DNA of 64,000 bases from Trichuris trichiura (lineage: Eukaryota > Nematoda > Enoplea > Trichinellida > Trichuridae): positions 1,364,001 through 1,428,000 of the forward strand of contig JBAJFE010000047.1 of NCBI GenBank assembly GCA_037903355.1, in the 5' to 3' direction. Within the stretch, counting starts at the first letter, position 1, and every line of letters begins with the position of its first letter. A model generated the notes under the pieces. It searched no databases. It saw only the letters and a list, made by a program, of their open reading frames with translations, and was not told where the DNA came from. Of this stretch, positions 60,263-64,000 are shown in pieces. A program made the position numbers and the translations under genes.

Positions 60263-60991
60263 TGTTTGCCTAGAAAGTTAGCAAAAAAATAGAACAAGAA
60301 ATTCTAAAGAAAAAAAATATGGCACATTAACTTGAAACGGGGGAAACAACGCGCTTTTACGGTAATGAGACGTACCGTAAACCTGATTTTCAGGTTCGCT
60401 TTATTTTCTTTTTTCAAGTGTTCGACCACGAGAAGCGTCTTTTGGCATGGTTTTATAAAAACTAAGATAAAAGTTTGTTTAACACCACAGATTTTTTATT
60501 ATGCATGAAACTGTTCAGGAAATAAGCAAGACTACCGAAGCTTTCGTGTCTCTTCTTGATTCAATCCCGGCAGAATGGCAAGAATGGCAAGTTCTTGAAC
60601 ACAGCAATTCATGAGTAGAATCCCCATAACATTAAATGCATAGCATACAAAATACTGTGCGTATAAAGCCGTATGTTTATGCGAATATGTAGTTTGAAAT
60701 AATAAGCGATTTCGAACGTCACTGACGTGAACCTGTATAATCTGACATATTGCTCTATTTAACGGTATGCAAATCCTGCTTTAGCGAGCAGTTTACAGGA
60801 AGAAATACGCTCAGGTACTGTTCGCATATCTGTAAACATTTGAAGACTTCTTCAACGCTTTGAAGCTTTCCCCTCGGAGAACTGAACTTACATACAAACT
60901 ATGGCTTTTATGTAGATTGTTTCGCGAGAATCTATATTACATAGCGGGTTTTATTGACAGCACGATATAATTGGAGATAAGAGTGAGGAAA
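60263..60991. other. Intergenic between ARMC1 and DPH1
   Basis: No gene recognised. A CCGAAGCTTTCGTGTCTCTT segment at 60535 recalls the PLE motif edge but lacks the rest. Confidence 0.4.
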
Positions 60992-61849
60992 TCAAAAATA
61001 TGTGTCAAGAAAGGATGAAACGCCTTTCCAAAGGGATCGGAAACCGCTAGCTCCACCTTGAGGCATATTCAGTTGCTCCTTAGTTGCTAATACTTGCTTT
61101 CCGTTGTCCTGTTTCTCCGGCGAAGGCACATAATCGTCCGGCAAATAATCGGGTAAATCATGCGTTTCTACTTCCTTTCGTCCCACCGCTATACGCTCCT
61201 CTTTTCCATCTCTGAACAAACCCAAATCGGCACTGTGAACATCATTATTCATCAAGATATCAACTAGGTTTGTTTTTTTGACTTCTTTGGTCACTCTTAG
61301 ATAGCAAACTGATCCCGACATGTTAAACGCAACGCTGACGACACCTTTCATATTTGCAAATTCAGCGGCCAGATTTTCTTTTGTAGAAGCATCGACAGGC
61401 TCGTAAAAGTATACATTTACCAGTTTGATGTGATGCTTGCGACCAGCATTAGTCTTGGGAGCTATGTCCAACAAATGTTTGCAAAAATTCACGTACGCCT
61501 CGTTATTGTAAAAGCGCTTCATTACCAATTCCAAAGAGTTTCTATAACCGAACGTTTCGGCAAGTTCGTGCTTGTGGTGGCCAAGAGAAGTACTCAAAGT
61601 GTACAATACGCGCAAAGCTAAACCGACCACTTTTTCGTCTTGCCCATTCAGCTGGACAAGCAAAAATGAGATGCATTCCTTATCCTAAAAGAGATGATAA
61701 AAAAAAAGGCTCGAACTGGAACAAGACAAAGTGCCCACCCGAAGCAAAGCAAGAGCTTTTACGGGATGCTTCACCATTTCGGCGTAGGAATTCAAAATTG
61801 GCAGCACTTCGCCGTCCACATTCGTAAAGTCATACACTTCGGCGTTCAT
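60992..61849 (-). CDS. ARMC1: Armadillo repeat-containing protein 1
   Basis: Outer-mitochondrial-membrane and cytosolic ARM protein, linked to mitochondrial distribution in vertebrates. Two exons: 61739-61849 and 60992-61684; 267 aa (human 282). Start MNAEVYDFTNVDGEVLPIL. The N-terminal half has ARM-like helices (MVKHPVKALALLRDKECISF, DEKVVGLALRVLYTLSTSLG). The middle is an HMA-like ferredoxin fold as in ARMC1 (KLVNVYFYEP, NMKGVVSVAFNMSGSVCYLR). The end has the family-typical LPDYLPDDYVPSPEKQD and GGASGFRSLWKGVSSFLDTY, a C-terminal amphipathic segment. Read divergently from the Hv1 gene, with about 600 bp between starts. Confidence 0.88.
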
Positions 61850-62452
61850 TGTTTCAAACTCATAATAAAATTGCTTTGAAAACTTTCAGCTCCAAACAAC
61901 AGTTTGCAAAAGTACAGCAGGTTAGAAAATGGCATTCATGCGCTTACGGTATACGTCCTTGCGCGCATTTCATCAGAAAAACTTTGCGTTCTCAAACAAA
62001 GCTTCTTTAGCGCGTCTAACGGATAGAAACATTTAATTTTATTTTGTCAAAAATATTATTTCATTACAACGATTAATAAGCTACTCAAGAATGTGACTGA
62101 TCGGGGGCTGCTGACGAATAAAATATGAGAACTTAGCACTGTGCCGTTGGCAGTTGTCGAATCGTAGAATATTACAAAACGCAAAGTGCAATGCTCATTT
62201 CTTTATCAAATTGATTAGCAGGTACGCGCCTACTGTATCATTTTCTACAAATGTTCTGTGATCATCTTTCCGTTGTGATTTGCTTTTATTAGGCTTGTCC
62301 ATTTACGCGTATCTGTTTGTAATCCATATGTTGGTTTTTAAGAACTAATTTTTCGACCTGTTTTTAGGACAGCGCCTAGCTGTGAACCCTCCTTTCCGGG
62401 ACTGTTGTTTTTGTGCTTATGCAGGCTGCTTCAGATTGCCATAATCGCACCA
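61850..62452. other. Divergent intergenic region ARMC1 / Hv1
   Basis: Likely holds promoters of both genes. An acceptor-like TTATGCAG at 62417-62424 suggests that the first Hv1 coding exon may have an upstream non-coding exon here. Confidence 0.45.
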
Positions 62453-63372
62453 ATGCTTAAGCATGAATGGCCAAAAGCCCAGGGAGAGTCTGCTTTGGCG
62501 GAGGGTGATTCGAACAGTTCAGCTGCCACCGAATCAGATCTCAACAGTTTTATGGCAAAGCGTGTTTCCACCGCGAGGAATATGCGCTCAACGTTTTTGC
62601 TAGCATTGCTATGCAACAAATTTCAAGTAAGTAATAGTCTGCTGCTTTGATAAGTTGTAGAATCGCGTGTATATCAAAGCTTAGAACTTATACGCAGTCG
62701 TGTCTGTTGTGTGAGGCTGACTTTGTATGCTTTTTTCAGATTGTTCTAGTTACTCTTGTTATTTTGGACTGCGCTTGCGTTTTCGCAGAAGTGCTCATCC
62801 AGCTAAAGTTGCTCAGTTTCGGTGAAGCCGGCCGAGTTGCCGCCTGCACTTTGCACTACGTTAGCATTGCCTTCCTATGCGGTTTCATGCTAGAGATGGC
62901 GGTCAAGTTGGTAGTAATGGGTCGGCTGTTGCTCAGGGAATACCGGATGGATCTGTTTGACCTCTTCGTAATCGTCATGACCTTTGGCTTCACCGTCGCC
63001 TTTGGAGGTTGCGGCCAAGGTTCCGACGGTGTCGGACTGCTCATCATGCTCAGGCTTTGGCGAATCTCACTTATAGTGAACAGTATAAAAACGAAAGTAT
63101 CAAATTATACACACCCTAAAAGACTTACTATTTCAGACATAGTTGCGTCGGTAAAGTTGGACGCAAAAAGGAAAATCTCCAAAGAAGGCAGAAACAAATT
63201 AGCATTGCAAAGAGAAGTATGCAAGTTGCGCGAATACTGTACGCAACAAGAGTGTGAGCTCCGAATATACCAGCTGATTTTGCAACAAAATGGTATAGCG
63301 CTTCCTACGGTTTTGCGTATGCCAAGAGCGCCGAACAAACTTTGCGTGACGGCGGAAGTAAACGACACATGA
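62453..63372 (+). CDS. HVCN1-like: Voltage-gated proton channel (Hv1 / VSOP type)
   Basis: Four-helix voltage-sensor protein that conducts H+ across the plasma membrane. Two exons, 62453-62626 and 62740-63372, phase 0, 268 aa (human 273). Start MLKHEWPKAQGES; residues 1-58 are a cytosolic acidic/Ser segment. S1: VILDCACVFAEV, with the selectivity Asp and the following Glu kept. S2: LHYVSIAFLCGFMLEMAVKL, with the charge-transfer Phe, Glu and Lys, and the His that binds Zn in human Hv1. S3: MDLFDLFVIVMTF with its Asp. S4: LLIMLRLWRISLIVNSI, with two Arg and the WxxxxxxN pattern; the third Arg is Leu. A C-terminal coiled coil (REVCKLREYCTQQECELRIY QL split here: LREYCTQQECELRIY, then QLILQQNGIALP) aligns with the dimerising coil of human Hv1, including its Cys. 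No pore domain follows, which separates it from cation channels. Confidence 0.9.
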
Positions 63373-64000
63373 GATGTCTCTTACAATCCGTCAATGTTGA
63401 CCAATTGAAGCTACACACTCAATTGTTATCGGATCAAAACCTGCCCACTCAAAGCTGTTTAAACAAGCGAGTGCGTCGCCAGAACTTCAGCATTTCCTTA
63501 ATGCTGTGTATACATTGTCTTCCAAAATAAATTTCCGGACTCGAATAACGTGCGCTACATTTATTTTCGTATTTCGTTAAGTTCCTTCTTTATACGCGCA
63601 AAGCAGGTGATGAATAGTCAAAATAAGAACCAGCTGGCGTCTGGGATCACAACGATACAGAATTAGCTAAGTGATTCGCAGGTTCTCTTACCGTTCGAAA
63701 CATAATTCTTTGCAGCGCATCGACATTTTATCATACCTTTGCGAAGCGTCCGGAGACCACGTCGGCAGGGATGCTGCACGACCCGGAAATTTTTGAAAGG
63801 CTGGATGTTCTTGATTTAAAATACAGTAGAAGGATAGTACCTGAATTCCACATACACATTTTGAAAGCTACAGTAAATCAAATGCAGTTGCTTAAGCCGG
63901 CTCACATTTGCCAATAGTTCTCACCTCTTCTACCGCCAATGTGACATTTCCAATTATTTTACCTTTCTTTACAAGTACGGAAACTGTAAAATCGGTCTAA
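63373..64000. other. 3' flank of Hv1 gene, window end
   Basis: No gene recognised. Confidence 0.4.

Noticed and set aside
60418..60450. FDHEKRLLAW codons similar to KFDHEKRRLAS of NELFB exon 2
   Set aside because: Only about nine residues match, with no similarity on either side; treated as chance.

Overview
The window is eukaryotic nuclear DNA from an animal, most likely a compact-genome invertebrate (bilaterian, possibly ecdysozoan). Genes are cut into many short exons by mostly 45-120 bp GT-AG introns, the standard code is used, and the gene set is metazoan: a bifunctional peptide-amidating enzyme, a retromer-type sorting nexin, NELF-B, a cytosolic sulfotransferase, cytosolic Asp-tRNA synthetase, PRP4 kinase, coatomer beta-prime, diphthamide synthase DPH1, ARMC1 and an Hv1-type proton channel. 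A bifunctional PHM-PAL gene and NELF-B argue against an insect or a Caenorhabditis-like nematode, but the species cannot be fixed from sequence alone. All exon coordinates below were built by hand from splice signals and family similarity.

Layout. 1-4254 (+): 3' part of PAM, whose last intron holds a 326 bp palindromic insertion. 4750-6959 (-): SNX1/SNX2 homologue. 7376-13891: nest of Penelope-like elements (PLEs). Two copies of one family (A) lie head to head and were inserted as one unit, with a 12 bp target duplication, into a short element of a second family (B). 13.9-16.9 kb: mostly empty. 16992-19959 (+): NELF-B, followed by a tandem duplication (about 18.6-23.5 kb) of its terminal coding exon plus a small arginine-rich ORF. 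24809-27390 (-): sulfotransferase. 29089-30564 (-): intronless AspRS. 31.3-34.2 kb: degenerate repeats of a third PLE-like family (C). 34718-38969 (+): PRPF4B. 40707-41237 and 43567-44007 (+): two unrecognised single-exon proteins. 44.6-47.7 kb: pogo/Tigger-like DNA transposon remnants. 48707-53791 (-): COPB2 in 20 coding exons. 53.8-57.8 kb: repeat-rich, no gene. 57861-60262 (-): DPH1. 60992-61849 (-): ARMC1. 62453-63372 (+): Hv1-like channel.

The host genes are housekeeping or secretory-pathway genes with no sign of an operon; strands alternate and neighbours are not functionally linked, apart from PAM, the sorting nexin and COPB2 all acting in the secretory/endosomal system. The most unusual content is (i) the PLE family complex, in which every short element carries a hammerhead-like motif and tends to be found as a palindromic dimer, (ii) duplicated NELF-B 3' exons that both stay open, and (iii) an Hv1 voltage sensor that lacks the third S4 arginine.
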